31,493 nt of DNA from CAZWAP01 sp964632005 (GCA_964632005.1 CAZWAP010000028.1:1-31493), one strand, 5' to 3'; positions 15,840-24,064 are shown, counted from the stretch's first letter. The notes: generated by a model from the letters alone, not told the origin. Made by a program: numbers and translations.

Positions 15840-16834
15840 ACAGGCTGTTCGGGGCAGTTTTGAGCTGCGCTCTGGCCTTCGCAGCGGCATTGCCTGCAAC
15901 CGCTGCAAGGCGAACCGAAACCGGCAAATTGATTATCTTCCACGCCGGCAGCCTGAGCGTGCCATTTCAACAAATAGCCGAAGAGTTCAACAAGCTCTAT
16001 CCCGACGTCAAGATCGCCAGAGAGGTCGCCGGCAGTCGGATGTGTGCCCGCAAGGTTACAGCCCTGAACAAGCCGTGCGATATCCTCGCCTCCGCGGACT
16101 ATACCGTCATAGAGGACCTCTTGATAAATCGAAAACCCCGCAGGTACGCAGATTGGGTAATCAAGTTCGCAAGCAATGAGATGGTCATCGCCTTCGCGCG
16201 CAACTCCTGGCTGGCTGAGCGTCTCGATGCTCAAAACTGGCCCGACCTGCTGCTGCAACCGGGCGTGACATTCGGCAGGTCCGACCCGAACTCCGACCCC
16301 TGCGGCTACCGCTCGGTACTGGTCATGAAGCTCGCCGAGAAGTTCTACAACAAGCCGGCCCTGGCTGCGCAGCTCCTGGCCAAAGACCTCAAATACATCC
16401 GCCCCAAAGAGGTCGATTTGCTAGCGCTGTTGGAGGTAGGCCAGATCGATTGTATCTTCATCTACCTTTCCGTGGCCAAGCAGCACAATCTCGGGTACCT
16501 TACACTGCCGGACCAGATCAATCTCAAGAGCCAAAAGTACGCCAGGTTTTACCGCACGGCCTCAATCCGCCTGGTCGGCGACAAGCCCGGCAGTTTCATC
16601 ACCAAGACCGGTGAGCCTATAATCTATGGAGTTACAATACCGCGCAACTCGCCCAATCCTGGGCTTGCAGAGGCCTTCTTGCGTTTCTTACTCTCACCCG
16701 ATAAGGGCGGCGTCATCCTCAATAAGAACGGACAGACCTGCGTGGTCCCCGCCACGACCGCTACGTACGAGAGGATCCCCGCCTCTCTGAAAGCCTTCGC
16801 CCTGCCGGACGGAACCAAGGTCAGAAAAAAATGA
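15836..16834 (+). CDS. wtpA: Tungstate/molybdate ABC transporter, substrate-binding protein
   Basis: The 332-residue product is a periplasmic oxyanion-binding protein of the ModA/WtpA type. It begins with a Sec signal peptide (cleavage near ATAA, residue 24) and then IFHAGSLSVPFQQIAEEF. REVAGSRMCARKV and CDILASADYTVIEDLL follow. The segment DPNSDPCGYRS (150-160) is characteristic of WtpA rather than classical ModA; in WtpA an Asp and a Glu complete six-fold metal coordination. Length is close to archaeal WtpA (about 330). It overlaps the regulator by four bases and wtpB by four. Whether tungstate or molybdate is preferred cannot be told from sequence. Confidence 0.9.
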   Translation: MNRLFGAVLSCALAFAAALPATAARRTETGKLIIFHAGSLSVPFQQIAEEFNKLYPDVKIAREVAGSRMCARKVTALNKPCDILASADYTVIEDLLINRKPRRYADWVIKFASNEMVIAFARNSWLAERLDAQNWPDLLLQPGVTFGRSDPNSDPCGYRSVLVMKLAEKFYNKPALAAQLLAKDLKYIRPKEVDLLALLEVGQIDCIFIYLSVAKQHNLGYLTLPDQINLKSQKYARFYRTASIRLVGDKPGSFITKTGEPIIYGVTIPRNSPNPGLAEAFLRFLLSPDKGGVILNKNGQTCVVPATTATYERIPASLKAFALPDGTKVRKK

Positions 16835-17634
16835 AGACCTCCGCAAGAATCAGGTACGATGCACTCTCGCTCGTGTTCGCTGCCCTCGGCGGATTGATCC
16901 TGCTCTTTATCATCGCGCCGCTGGTAAGCCTGTGCATCCATTGCTCCGGGCCGGAGATGCTGGCCACGCTCAAAGACACCGAGCTGGGCAACAGCATATG
17001 GTTGACGCTGGCGACCTCAATGGCTGCGACGCTCGTCTTTGCCGTCGCCGCGATACCGTTCGCATACCTGCTGGCCAGGAAGAACTTCCCGCTCAAAGCC
17101 CTGGTTACCGGCCTGATTGACGTGCCCATCGTAATCCCGCACTCCGCCGCCGGTATCGCCCTTTTCGGAGTGCTTTCTCGAGCAGGGTTTCTCGGCAGAA
17201 TCGCCGAGAGGATCGGTTTCAGCTTTGTCGGCTCCGGCGCAGGCATCGCCCTGGCTATGGCGTTCGTCAGTCTGCCTTACCTGGTCAACTCGGCACGTGA
17301 CGGCTTTCTCGCAGTCCCTATCCGTCTCGAAAAAGCTGCCCTCAATCTCGGTGCGAATCCCCTGAGGGTGTTTTTTACCGTCTCTGTCCCGCTGGCATGG
17401 CGGCCGATCCTCTCCGGGCTCATCCTGATGTGGGCCCGGGGAATGAGCGAGTTCGGAGCCGTCCTGATAATTGCCTACCACCCGATGACGACCCCTATAT
17501 TGATCTACGAACGATTCGGGGCGTTCGGCCTGAGATACGCCAGACCCGCAGCGGTCACATTCATTGCCGTCTGTCTGCTCTTCTTCATCGCCTTCAGGGT
17601 GCTGGCTGGAAGGAGGCAATATGCTCAGCGTTGA
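16831..17634 (+). CDS. wtpB: Tungstate/molybdate ABC transporter, permease
   Basis: The 267-residue inner-membrane protein has about six hydrophobic segments, beginning with LSLVFAALGGLILLFIIAPL. The coupling (EAA) loop is EKAALNLGANPLRVFFTVSVPLAWRPIL near residues 170-197, followed by ARGMSEFGAVLIIAYHP, a pattern typical of molybdate/tungstate and sulfate permeases. DVPIVIPHSAAGIALFG is also family-typical. It presumably forms the homodimeric channel for WtpC. It overlaps wtpA by four bases and wtpC by 14. Confidence 0.92.
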   Translation: MKTSARIRYDALSLVFAALGGLILLFIIAPLVSLCIHCSGPEMLATLKDTELGNSIWLTLATSMAATLVFAVAAIPFAYLLARKNFPLKALVTGLIDVPIVIPHSAAGIALFGVLSRAGFLGRIAERIGFSFVGSGAGIALAMAFVSLPYLVNSARDGFLAVPIRLEKAALNLGANPLRVFFTVSVPLAWRPILSGLILMWARGMSEFGAVLIIAYHPMTTPILIYERFGAFGLRYARPAAVTFIAVCLLFFIAFRVLAGRRQYAQR

Positions 17635-18727
17635 GAAGCTTTGCAAGAAACTCGGCGACCTGGCCCTGAAGGACATCTCGTTCGAGGTCCGGCGGCGCTC
17701 CTATCTCGTCCTGCTCGGCGAATCCGGCGCGGGGAAAAGCGTACTGCTGGAGATCATAGCGGGCCTGACAAGCCCGGACTCCGGGCGGGTGTTGCTCGAC
17801 GGCGAGGACATCACCGACGAAAAAATCCAGAGCCGGAACATCGGCCTGGTCTTCCAGGCCCACGCGCTGTTTCCTCATATGAGCGTATATGACAACATCG
17901 CCTATCCCCTCCGCTGTAAGAGGCTCGATGCTTCGTCGATTCGCACGCGGGTGATGCAACTAGCCGACGAGGTGGGCGCCTCGGGCCTGCTTTGGCGCAG
18001 CCCCACGACACTATCCGGAGGCGAAATCCAGCGGGTTTCTCTCGCCCGCGCCCTGGCCAGCGGGCCGAGATGTCTGCTCCTCGACGAGCCTCTATCTTCG
18101 CTCGATACAAAGGCACGGGCACAAATGCGAACTCTGCTCCGCAGAATCCATCGCCGGGCCGACCAGGCCATAGTGCACGTCACCCACGACTACACCGAAG
18201 CCGTATCCCTCGCAACTCACGTAGCAGTGATGGAACAGGGCACAGTTGTGCAGACCGGCACCGTGGACGAGGTCCTCCGGCGTCCCAGATCCGAGTTTGT
18301 CGCGCGATTCGTCGGAATCAAGAACTTCTTCAAGGGCACCATCGAGCAAGCCGACGGCGGCAAAAACGGCCTTAAGCGATTCAGGGCCGATGGTATCGAG
18401 TTCTACGTCCCCGCCGAGAAGACTGCGACAAACGGCCTTGTTTGCATCCGGGGCGAGGATATTACGCTGCTGGACGGACCCGACGGCGACCGCGAGGCGG
18501 TAAAGCAGCGGAGTGGCTCCGGCGAAGTGAACATCCTTCCCGCGACGGTGCTGGATATCGTACCCGCCGGCCAGGCTGTAGAAGTCATCGTCGGTATCGG
18601 CCGAGGCAGGCCCGTGGAGCTCGCCGCCGTGGTCACAGCCCAATCGACCGAGCGGCTGGGACTGCGATGTGGGAAAAAACTCTGCGCCAGTTTCAAGACC
18701 TCCGCCGTTAAGTACCTCGAATCGTAA
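17621..18727 (+). CDS. wtpC: Tungstate/molybdate ABC transporter, ATP-binding protein
   Basis: The 368-residue protein is a complete ABC ATPase: Walker A GESGAGKS (33-40), Q-loop FQAHALFPHMSVYDN, signature LSGGEIQ (131-137), Walker B CLLLDEP (151-157), D-loop SSLD, and switch His in VHVTHDYTEA. About 110 residues after the ATPase domain, including GRGRPVELAAVVTAQS, form a TOBE-like regulatory region as in ModC/WtpC. ATG at 17621 is chosen because AAGGAGG lies directly upstream; it overlaps wtpB by 14 bases. Earlier in-frame starts inside wtpB lack such a site. The stop is immediately followed by the ATG of the next gene. Confidence 0.92.
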   Translation: MLSVEKLCKKLGDLALKDISFEVRRRSYLVLLGESGAGKSVLLEIIAGLTSPDSGRVLLDGEDITDEKIQSRNIGLVFQAHALFPHMSVYDNIAYPLRCKRLDASSIRTRVMQLADEVGASGLLWRSPTTLSGGEIQRVSLARALASGPRCLLLDEPLSSLDTKARAQMRTLLRRIHRRADQAIVHVTHDYTEAVSLATHVAVMEQGTVVQTGTVDEVLRRPRSEFVARFVGIKNFFKGTIEQADGGKNGLKRFRADGIEFYVPAEKTATNGLVCIRGEDITLLDGPDGDREAVKQRSGSGEVNILPATVLDIVPAGQAVEVIVGIGRGRPVELAAVVTAQSTERLGLRCGKKLCASFKTSAVKYLES

Positions 18728-19918
18728 ATGATAAAACTCGACAACATGCTGTTGGTAGGCTCGGCCGGGTCAAACGCCGGTAAGACGCAACTGGCGTGCG
18801 CCGTCCTGCGCAAGTTCGGAAAGAACCACAGGATAACGGCGATTAAGGTTACCACGATCAGGCCAAGCTCTGATCGATGCCCCCGCGGGGGCGAAGGCTG
18901 CGGCCTCTGTGCGGAATTCAAAGGAGATTTCGACATTACCCGCGAAACCGACAGGCACTCCCACAAAGACACTACCAGGCTGCTTGCAGCCGGCGCATTC
19001 GAAGTGTTCTGGCTGCGAGTAAGGCAATCTCACCTTGCCCAGGGCCTTGCGAGCCTTCTCGCAGCCGTCGGTCGGCACTTGCCCTGCATCTGTGAATCCA
19101 ATTCTGCCCGCGAGGTAATCGAGCCTGCGGTATTCCTTATGACCAAGAATAAGGGTGCAGCAGCCTGGAAGGATTCCGCCAGGGCCATCCGGGGCCTCGC
19201 CGACAGGATTGTCAGCTCCGACGGCAAGAGCTTCGACCTTGACTTGGACAGCCTCCAACTGCACCAGAGCAGATGGAGCCTGCAGGAGACAGGGCCCGGA
19301 GCCGCTGACCACCTGGGGCTGCTTGCCGAGACCACCGCCATAATTATGGCCGGCGGAGACAGCCGCCGAATGGGAACCGACAAGGCGCTGCTGCCGATCG
19401 ATGGGCTACCGATGATTGAGAAGATCCGCCGGCAGCTCTGCGGACGCTTCGACCAGATCCTCATAAGCACCAACGAGCCGGGAACGTTCGATTTTCTCGG
19501 GCTTGAGGTCGTCACGGACAGGATTGCCGGGCAAGGCCCACTTATGGGCATCGCCTCGGCCCTCGAGGCGTCCGTCAACGAGCTGAACTTCGTCGTTGCC
19601 TGTGATATCCCCCTGATCGACCTGGCACTGGTCCGGCGGATGCTCCAGCAAGCCGTTGAAAGCGGCGCGGATCTCGTTCTGCCGAGGCCAGAGGCCGGCA
19701 GATCTGAACCGCTCTTTGCCGTCTATCGCAAATCCGCCCTGCCGACAATCAACAGGGCCCTGGCCGCTGGCCGCCGCAGAATCGTAGAGGCCTTCGAGGC
19801 GGACAGCGTCAGTTACTTCGACATAGCCGAGAACGAACGGATTATCAACCTTAACACGATGGCTGAATATGAGGATTTCCGAAAAGCAACCGATGCTCAG
19901 TTTCGACCAGGCCTGTGA
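18728..19918 (+). CDS. MobB-like P-loop domain fused to MobA (molybdenum cofactor nucleotidyltransferase)
   Basis: This 396-residue protein has two parts. Residues 1-~200 form a MobB-like P-loop domain: Walker A as AGSNAGKT (13-20), then CPRGGEGCGLC (Cys 51, 58, 61), CICESNS (Cys 120, 122) and VFLMTKN, a guanine-specificity-like motif. Residues ~204-396 are MobA: AIIMAGGDSRRMGTDKALLPI (204-224), GPLMGIASAL, VVACDIPLID and LFAVYRKSALP. MobA attaches GMP to molybdopterin; MobB-type GTPases assist. The Cys cluster is not a usual MobB feature and may bind metal. The reading frame starts right after the wtpC stop. Fused MobBA proteins exist elsewhere, usually in the opposite or varied order; the Cys-rich variant is less familiar to me. 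Confidence 0.85.
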   Translation: MIKLDNMLLVGSAGSNAGKTQLACAVLRKFGKNHRITAIKVTTIRPSSDRCPRGGEGCGLCAEFKGDFDITRETDRHSHKDTTRLLAAGAFEVFWLRVRQSHLAQGLASLLAAVGRHLPCICESNSAREVIEPAVFLMTKNKGAAAWKDSARAIRGLADRIVSSDGKSFDLDLDSLQLHQSRWSLQETGPGAADHLGLLAETTAIIMAGGDSRRMGTDKALLPIDGLPMIEKIRRQLCGRFDQILISTNEPGTFDFLGLEVVTDRIAGQGPLMGIASALEASVNELNFVVACDIPLIDLALVRRMLQQAVESGADLVLPRPEAGRSEPLFAVYRKSALPTINRALAAGRRRIVEAFEADSVSYFDIAENERIINLNTMAEYEDFRKATDAQFRPGL

Positions 19919-21083
19919 GACGGTTCTCAATGCCGCCGGTCGCCTCGGTACAGAGCGAGTGAACATCCTTCACCAGGCCGTGCTGAACCGCGTGCTCGCT
20001 CAAGATGTGGTCTCCGACATCGATATGCCGCCCTTTGACAAGTCTGCGATGGATGGCTTTGCTTGCCGCCGGGCCGATCTCGACAAAGAGCTTACGGTCA
20101 TCGAGACGATTCCCGCCGGCTCACAACCCAGGAATAAGATCGGTCCCGGCCAGTGCGCCAGGATTATGACCGGTGCCGTCGTGCCCGAGGGGGCCGACTG
20201 CGTCGTAATGGTCGAGCATACCGAAAACACCGCTGCCGAGAGGATTCGGTTCACCGGCACCGAGACGAACGACAACATATGCCTCAAGGGTGAGGACGTG
20301 AGCAAAGGCGAGGTGGTGCTGTCGGCCGGGCAGCTCATAAAGGCCCAGCACATCGCTGTGCTGGCGAGCGTGGGCTGTTTCGAGCCGCTCGTGTCGGTCC
20401 GGCCGAGAGTGGGCATCATCGCCACCGGAGACGAGCTCGTCGCACCCGACCTCAAGCCCGGGCGCGGCCAGATACGCAACAGCAACGGCTACCAGTTAGC
20501 TGCGCAGGCCGCCGGGGCCGGAGCCACCCCGACCAACTACGGCATCGCAGAAGACAAGAAAGACAGGATCAATGCCGCCCTGAAAAGGGCCCTTGCCGAA
20601 AACGACGTTGTCTTGGTCTCCGGGGGCGTCTCCGTGGGAGACTATGATTTCGTCCGAGACGTATTGAGGCAGAACAGGGTAGAACTGCTCTTCGAAAAGG
20701 TCGCTGTAAAGCCCGGCCGACCCGCCGTCTTCGGAATTACCAAGCAGCCCAGGCGAACCTACTGCTTCGGCCTGCCCGGAAATCCCGTCTCCACCTTTAT
20801 TATGTTCGAGCTGCTCATAAAGCCGTTCCTCTTGAAATTGATGGGCCACGATTTCAAGCCCCCCGTCATCTGCGCCCGTTTGGAAAAGGGCATCACCAGA
20901 AAAAAGGCCGACAGGACCGCCTGGATACCGGTCGTGCTGACCGGCGACGGAAAAGCCAGGCGTGTCGAATACCATGGCTCGGCCCACATAACCGCGCTGT
21001 GCGCAGCTGAGGCCCTGCTTTGCTTCCCGGCTGGAGTCGCCGAACTGAAGAAAGGACAGATCGTTGCTCTTAGACGCATTTAA
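19869..21083 (+). CDS. moeA: Molybdopterin molybdenumtransferase MoeA
   Basis: MoeA inserts molybdate (or tungstate) into adenylylated molybdopterin supplied by MogA. The 404-residue product is full length, with the N-terminal PFDKSAMDGFA motif, RIMTGAVVPEGADCVVMVEHT, IATGDELV opening the catalytic domain, VSGGVSVGDYDFV, and GLPGNPVSTFIMFELLI, then the C-terminal domain. The start is uncertain: ATG 19869 overlaps the mobA end by 50 bases and ATG 19893 by 26; neither has a strong ribosome-binding site, and the extra eight residues are not conserved. It overlaps moaA by 20 bases. Confidence 0.95.
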   Translation: MRISEKQPMLSFDQACETVLNAAGRLGTERVNILHQAVLNRVLAQDVVSDIDMPPFDKSAMDGFACRRADLDKELTVIETIPAGSQPRNKIGPGQCARIMTGAVVPEGADCVVMVEHTENTAAERIRFTGTETNDNICLKGEDVSKGEVVLSAGQLIKAQHIAVLASVGCFEPLVSVRPRVGIIATGDELVAPDLKPGRGQIRNSNGYQLAAQAAGAGATPTNYGIAEDKKDRINAALKRALAENDVVLVSGGVSVGDYDFVRDVLRQNRVELLFEKVAVKPGRPAVFGITKQPRRTYCFGLPGNPVSTFIMFELLIKPFLLKLMGHDFKPPVICARLEKGITRKKADRTAWIPVVLTGDGKARRVEYHGSAHITALCAAEALLCFPAGVAELKKGQIVALRRI

Positions 21084-21873
21084 CCGGCAGATCAACTACC
21101 TGCGAATATCGGTCACCGACCGATGCAACCACCGCTGCGTGTACTGCACGCCGGCGATGCACTTCGCGCACAAGCACGCCAGCGGGATACTTTCCTACGA
21201 ACAAATAGAGAACATCGTCAGGGTCGCCGCAAGCCTCGGCATATCCAAGGTAAGACTGACCGGTGGCGAGCCGCTCGTGCGAAGCAACATCGAGAATCTC
21301 GTTTCGCGCCTGGCCGGTATAGAAGGGGTCGATGAGGTCTGTATGACCACCAACGGCTCACTGCTCGCCCCGAAAGCCTTGCTGCTAAAGACGAAAGGGC
21401 TGCGAAGGGTCAACATCTCTCTGGACTGCCTCGACCCCGAACAATACCGCCGAATCACGGGCGGCGGGGACCTCAACGCAGTCCTGGCAGGGATAGACGC
21501 CGCCCTGCAAGCCGGCCTGACGCCGGTCAAGATAAATATGGTGATCCTCGACCAAACGGTCGAGGAGGAGATCGAAGCGATGAAGGAATTCTGTCAGCAC
21601 AAGGGCCTGCAACTCCAAAAGATTATGCAGTTCTCGCTATACGACCGGGCCGAGTTGAGCAGGCGTTTTCAAGCCGACAGGCCGCCCGACTGCCAGGACT
21701 GCAACAGGTTAAGACTTACCGCCGACGGCTTTCTCAAGCCCTGTCTGTTCTCGGATAAGGAGATACGTGTGGACTTCGACGAGATCAAAGGGTCCATCCT
21801 CAGGGCCGTTATGAGCAAGCCTCAAAGCGGAAAGTCATGCAGAAATCGCATTATGAGGGAGATCGGGGGCTGA
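21064..21873 (+). CDS. moaA: GTP 3',8-cyclase MoaA, compact form
   Basis: MoaA is the radical SAM enzyme that rearranges GTP at the start of molybdopterin synthesis. Both iron-sulfur clusters are supported: CNHRCVYC (21-28) binds the SAM cluster, and C210-x2-C213-x13-C227 (CQDCNRLRLTADGFLKPC) the second. LTGGEP, TTNGSLL and the C-terminal double Gly (IGG) needed with MoaC are present. At 269 residues it is about 60 shorter than usual; the missing part lies between the KIMQF strand (about 186-190) and Cys210, where normal MoaA has a longer segment with the lateral loops. The reading frame is continuous, so this looks like a compact variant rather than a broken gene. Start is TTG 21064 behind AAAGGA. 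Confidence 0.9.
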   Translation: MLLDAFNRQINYLRISVTDRCNHRCVYCTPAMHFAHKHASGILSYEQIENIVRVAASLGISKVRLTGGEPLVRSNIENLVSRLAGIEGVDEVCMTTNGSLLAPKALLLKTKGLRRVNISLDCLDPEQYRRITGGGDLNAVLAGIDAALQAGLTPVKINMVILDQTVEEEIEAMKEFCQHKGLQLQKIMQFSLYDRAELSRRFQADRPPDCQDCNRLRLTADGFLKPCLFSDKEIRVDFDEIKGSILRAVMSKPQSGKSCRNRIMREIGG

Positions 21874-21890
21874 CAACACAGACGTAGAAT

Positions 21891-22337
21891 ATGGAACAGA
21901 TGGCGGATATAAGCGGCAAGGACGTTACGGTGAGGACCGCTACGGCAAGCGGATGTATCATCATAGGCGGCGAGCTTTTCGAGGCGCTGCAAAAGGGCGA
22001 ATGCCCGAAAGGCAACGTCCTGGAGACGGCCAAGATCGCCGCCATAAACGCCGTCAAAGCCACGCCGTCGATAATACCTATGTGCCACCCTATCGCCATC
22101 GAGGCGGTGGGCGTGGACTTTGCCCCGGACGACAAGGCAAAGGCCGTCACCACGACCGTTACCGTCAAGTCCTCCGGCAAAACGGGGGTAGAGATGGAGG
22201 CAATGACCGGCGTAAGTGCGGCCTGTTTGACAATATACGATATGCTCAAGTATAAAGGTAAGGCTATGGTCATAACCGATATAAAACTCCTGGAGAAGAC
22301 CGGTGGCAAGAGCGGCGACTACAGAAGGGAAGGTTAA
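21891..22337 (+). CDS. moaC: Cyclic pyranopterin monophosphate synthase MoaC
   Basis: MoaC converts the MoaA product, 3',8-cH2GTP, to cyclic pyranopterin monophosphate. The 148-residue product has MADISGKDVTVRTATASG at the N-terminus, GNVLETAKIAAINAVKATPSIIPMCHPI (the catalytic Lys and His region) and KTGVEMEAMTGVSAACLTIYDMLK, then DIKLLEKTGGKSGDYRR. All family landmarks are intact and length is close to the usual 160. It sits 17 bases after moaA and its end overlaps the MOSC gene by 35 bases. Confidence 0.96.
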   Translation: MEQMADISGKDVTVRTATASGCIIIGGELFEALQKGECPKGNVLETAKIAAINAVKATPSIIPMCHPIAIEAVGVDFAPDDKAKAVTTTVTVKSSGKTGVEMEAMTGVSAACLTIYDMLKYKGKAMVITDIKLLEKTGGKSGDYRREG

Positions 22338-22764
22338 GGCTATCTCAATATCGGAGCAGCGCGGCACGCCCAAGTCGAATGTCCCGGCCGTTCGGCTGAG
22401 CGTCGGCCTGGGCATCGAAGGTGACGCGCATGCCGGCCGCTGGCACAGGCAGCTGAGCCTGCTGGGCATCGAGTCGATCGCTAAAATGAACACCCGGGGG
22501 GCCGAGGTCGGGCCCGGCGATTTCGCCGAGAACATCACTACCGAAGGAATCGACCTGCTAAGGCTTCCCGTAGGAACCCGCCTGAGGCTGGGGGCCGAAT
22601 GCGAGATCGAGGTAACGCAGCTCGGCAAGGTCTGCCACGACCGCTGTGAAATCTTCAAACGCGTCGGCGACTGCATTATGCCCAGAGAGGGTATCTTTGC
22701 GAAGGTCCTCAAGGGCGGTGAGATTCGCGCCGGCGATTGTATCAAGGTAATAGACGATGGTTAA
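22303..22764 (+). CDS. MOSC domain protein
   Basis: The 153-residue product is a stand-alone MOSC domain, the fold found at the C-terminus of molybdenum cofactor sulfurases. The N-terminal part reads KVKAISISEQRGTPK; LGIEGDAHAGRWHRQLSLL is the core, and GPGDFAENITTEGID plus LGKVCHDRCEIFKRVGDCIM carry three Cys. The middle Cys position corresponds to the residue proposed in the family to carry sulfur, so a role in sulfur delivery to the metal centre is plausible but unproven. Start is GTG 22303 with GGAG seven bases upstream, inside moaC. It overlaps mogA by eight bases. Confidence 0.87.
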   Translation: MARAATTEGKVKAISISEQRGTPKSNVPAVRLSVGLGIEGDAHAGRWHRQLSLLGIESIAKMNTRGAEVGPGDFAENITTEGIDLLRLPVGTRLRLGAECEIEVTQLGKVCHDRCEIFKRVGDCIMPREGIFAKVLKGGEIRAGDCIKVIDDG

Positions 22765-23269
22765 GGTCGCCGTCCTGACGATAAGCGATAGCTGCGCGGC
22801 CGGTGTTCGAAAGGACGCCAGCGGTCCGCTCCTACAGCAGGCACTGAGCGGCAATAAATTCGAGCTGGCCGAATATGCAGTCGTTCCCGACGAGCAAGAC
22901 GCTATCCAGAGACACCTTATAGATTACGCCGATAACGGCAAGGCAGAGGTAATATTGACCACCGGCGGCACCGGTCTCGGCCCGCGGGACGTTACACCCG
23001 AAGCCACCATCGCGGTCTGTGACAGGTTGGTCCCCGGCCTCGCCGAACTTATCCGCATAGAAGGAGCGAAAAAGACCAAGACAGCCGCACTCTCCCGCGG
23101 CGTAGCTGGAATCCGGGGCAAGACCGTGATAATCAACCTGCCGGGCAGCCCAAAAGGCGCAGCTGAATCCCTCGAAGCGATCCTCGAGCTCCTGCCCCAC
23201 GCCTGTGATATGCTGCAGGGTCGGGGGCACGATAGACACGAGAAAAAACGCTCGGCCGCCCCCGGGTAG
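22757..23269 (+). CDS. mogA: Molybdopterin adenylyltransferase MogA/MoaB
   Basis: The product transfers AMP to molybdopterin, preparing it for MoeA. The 170-residue protein begins VKVAVLTISDSCAAG and has the nucleotide-binding TTGGTGLGPRDVTPEAT loop (about 72-88), ALSRGVAGIRGKTVIINLPGSPKGAAE, and a short polar tail. Length matches MogA. It overlaps the MOSC gene by eight bases and precedes the DUF3786 gene by 12. MogA and MoaB are close relatives; the symbol mogA is used because MoeA is encoded upstream in the same operon. Confidence 0.92.
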   Translation: MVKVAVLTISDSCAAGVRKDASGPLLQQALSGNKFELAEYAVVPDEQDAIQRHLIDYADNGKAEVILTTGGTGLGPRDVTPEATIAVCDRLVPGLAELIRIEGAKKTKTAALSRGVAGIRGKTVIINLPGSPKGAAESLEAILELLPHACDMLQGRGHDRHEKKRSAAPG

Positions 23270-23281
23270 AAGGAACCGGCT

Positions 23282-23878
23282 ATGGCACATGACGGCCTGT
23301 GGAAACAGCTCCAAGAGCTCGACCCAGTTGAAACCGCTGTACGAGCGAAGTGCCGTTACCTGCGCAAAGAAGCCTGCTTCGCCCTTACGATGCTCAATAC
23401 CGAATACTCGATCGATCTTGCTGCTGGCCGGATCAGGCCGGCTGGAAGCCCCAACCCCGCCAGCTTTCTCGAACAGCTCTGCCTTCTGGCGTACCTGATC
23501 AATGCCAGGGACATCCCGCTTGCCCACAAGCTCGTCAAGGCCGAGTCGCTGCCCGGCGGCCAGTTCTTTTTCCGGGGCCCTCACAGCCTGCCGACCGCAG
23601 CGCTGGGGGCGGCCTTCGGGGCAAACCCGAAGCTGCTGTTCGAGGCCGCAGAACCACTCAACCCGAAACCGCGCGAATTCGGCGACGCATCGGTCGAGTT
23701 GCTGGTGCTACCTCGCATACCAACTACGATAGTCATCTGGGCCGGCGACGATGAATTCGAGGCCCGTTCTTCGATGCTCTTCGACAAGACAGCCGCCGAA
23801 CACCTGCCCCTTGATGCCCTCTGGACGGCTGCAAACCTCACGGCAAAGGCTCTCATCCCGGAGAAAAGGAGCAAGTAA
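23282..23878 (+). CDS. DUF3786 domain protein
   Basis: The 198-residue product matches my knowledge of DUF3786: an opening with LDPVETAVRAKCRY, an ALTMLNTEYSIDLAAGRI strand pair, then PASFLEQLCLLAYLINARDIPLAHKLVKAESLPGGQFFFRGPH, and the closing PRIPTTIVIWAGDDEFEARSSMLFDKTAAEHLPLDALW. No signal peptide or membrane segment is seen; it is cytosolic. The biochemical function is unknown. It is the last gene of the Mo/W operon, 12 bases after mogA, so a role in cofactor handling or in a Mo/W or corrinoid enzyme is suggested only by position. Cys33 and Cys67 region residues are not obvious metal sites. Confidence 0.75.
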   Translation: MAHDGLWKQLQELDPVETAVRAKCRYLRKEACFALTMLNTEYSIDLAAGRIRPAGSPNPASFLEQLCLLAYLINARDIPLAHKLVKAESLPGGQFFFRGPHSLPTAALGAAFGANPKLLFEAAEPLNPKPREFGDASVELLVLPRIPTTIVIWAGDDEFEARSSMLFDKTAAEHLPLDALWTAANLTAKALIPEKRSK

Positions 23879-24004
23879 ACCCATCGACCCGGCAAGTTCG
23901 ATTGCTCACTCGAGGGCGATTACGCACTCCGGCAGCTCAGCTGCAAAGTCGCCGAAGCGGCCGAGCCGCCCTGCCGCAAAACACCTGCAAGCGGCCTTTC
24001 CGAA

Positions 24005-24028
24005 TTGCCGAGTAACCTGATTCGGCAA
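24005..24028. other. Inverted repeat between the Mo/W operon and the URO-D gene
   Basis: TTGCCGA (24005-24011) pairs with TCGGCAA (24022-24028); with a G-T wobble and one further pair the stem reaches nine around a six-base loop. No T-run follows, so a classical intrinsic terminator is not supported. It lies just upstream of a promoter-like site and could be an operator or a factor-dependent terminator hairpin. Confidence 0.35.
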
Positions 24029-24035
24029 GGCCTTC

Positions 24036-24064
24036 TTGACGTTTCACGGCTGTTCCGGTATGTT
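24036..24064 (+). promoter_or_regulatory. Promoter of the URO-D / Gfo-Idh / DUF1080 cluster
   Basis: TTGACG (24036-24041) and TATGTT (24059-24064) are separated by 17 bases. The start site would be near 24071, giving a leader of about 70 bases before ATG 24144. The 265 bases between the DUF3786 stop and this gene hold no other supported feature except the inverted repeat. Confidence 0.55.

Noticed and set aside
21064..21873. moaA as a pseudogene because it is short
   Set aside because: The frame is continuous, both Cys motifs and the terminal GG are intact, and the overlaps with neighbours are normal.
23751..24020. Short plus-strand frames across the end of the DUF3786 gene and the following gap
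   Set aside because: No ribosome-binding site and no recognisable features; first half is inside the DUF3786 gene.
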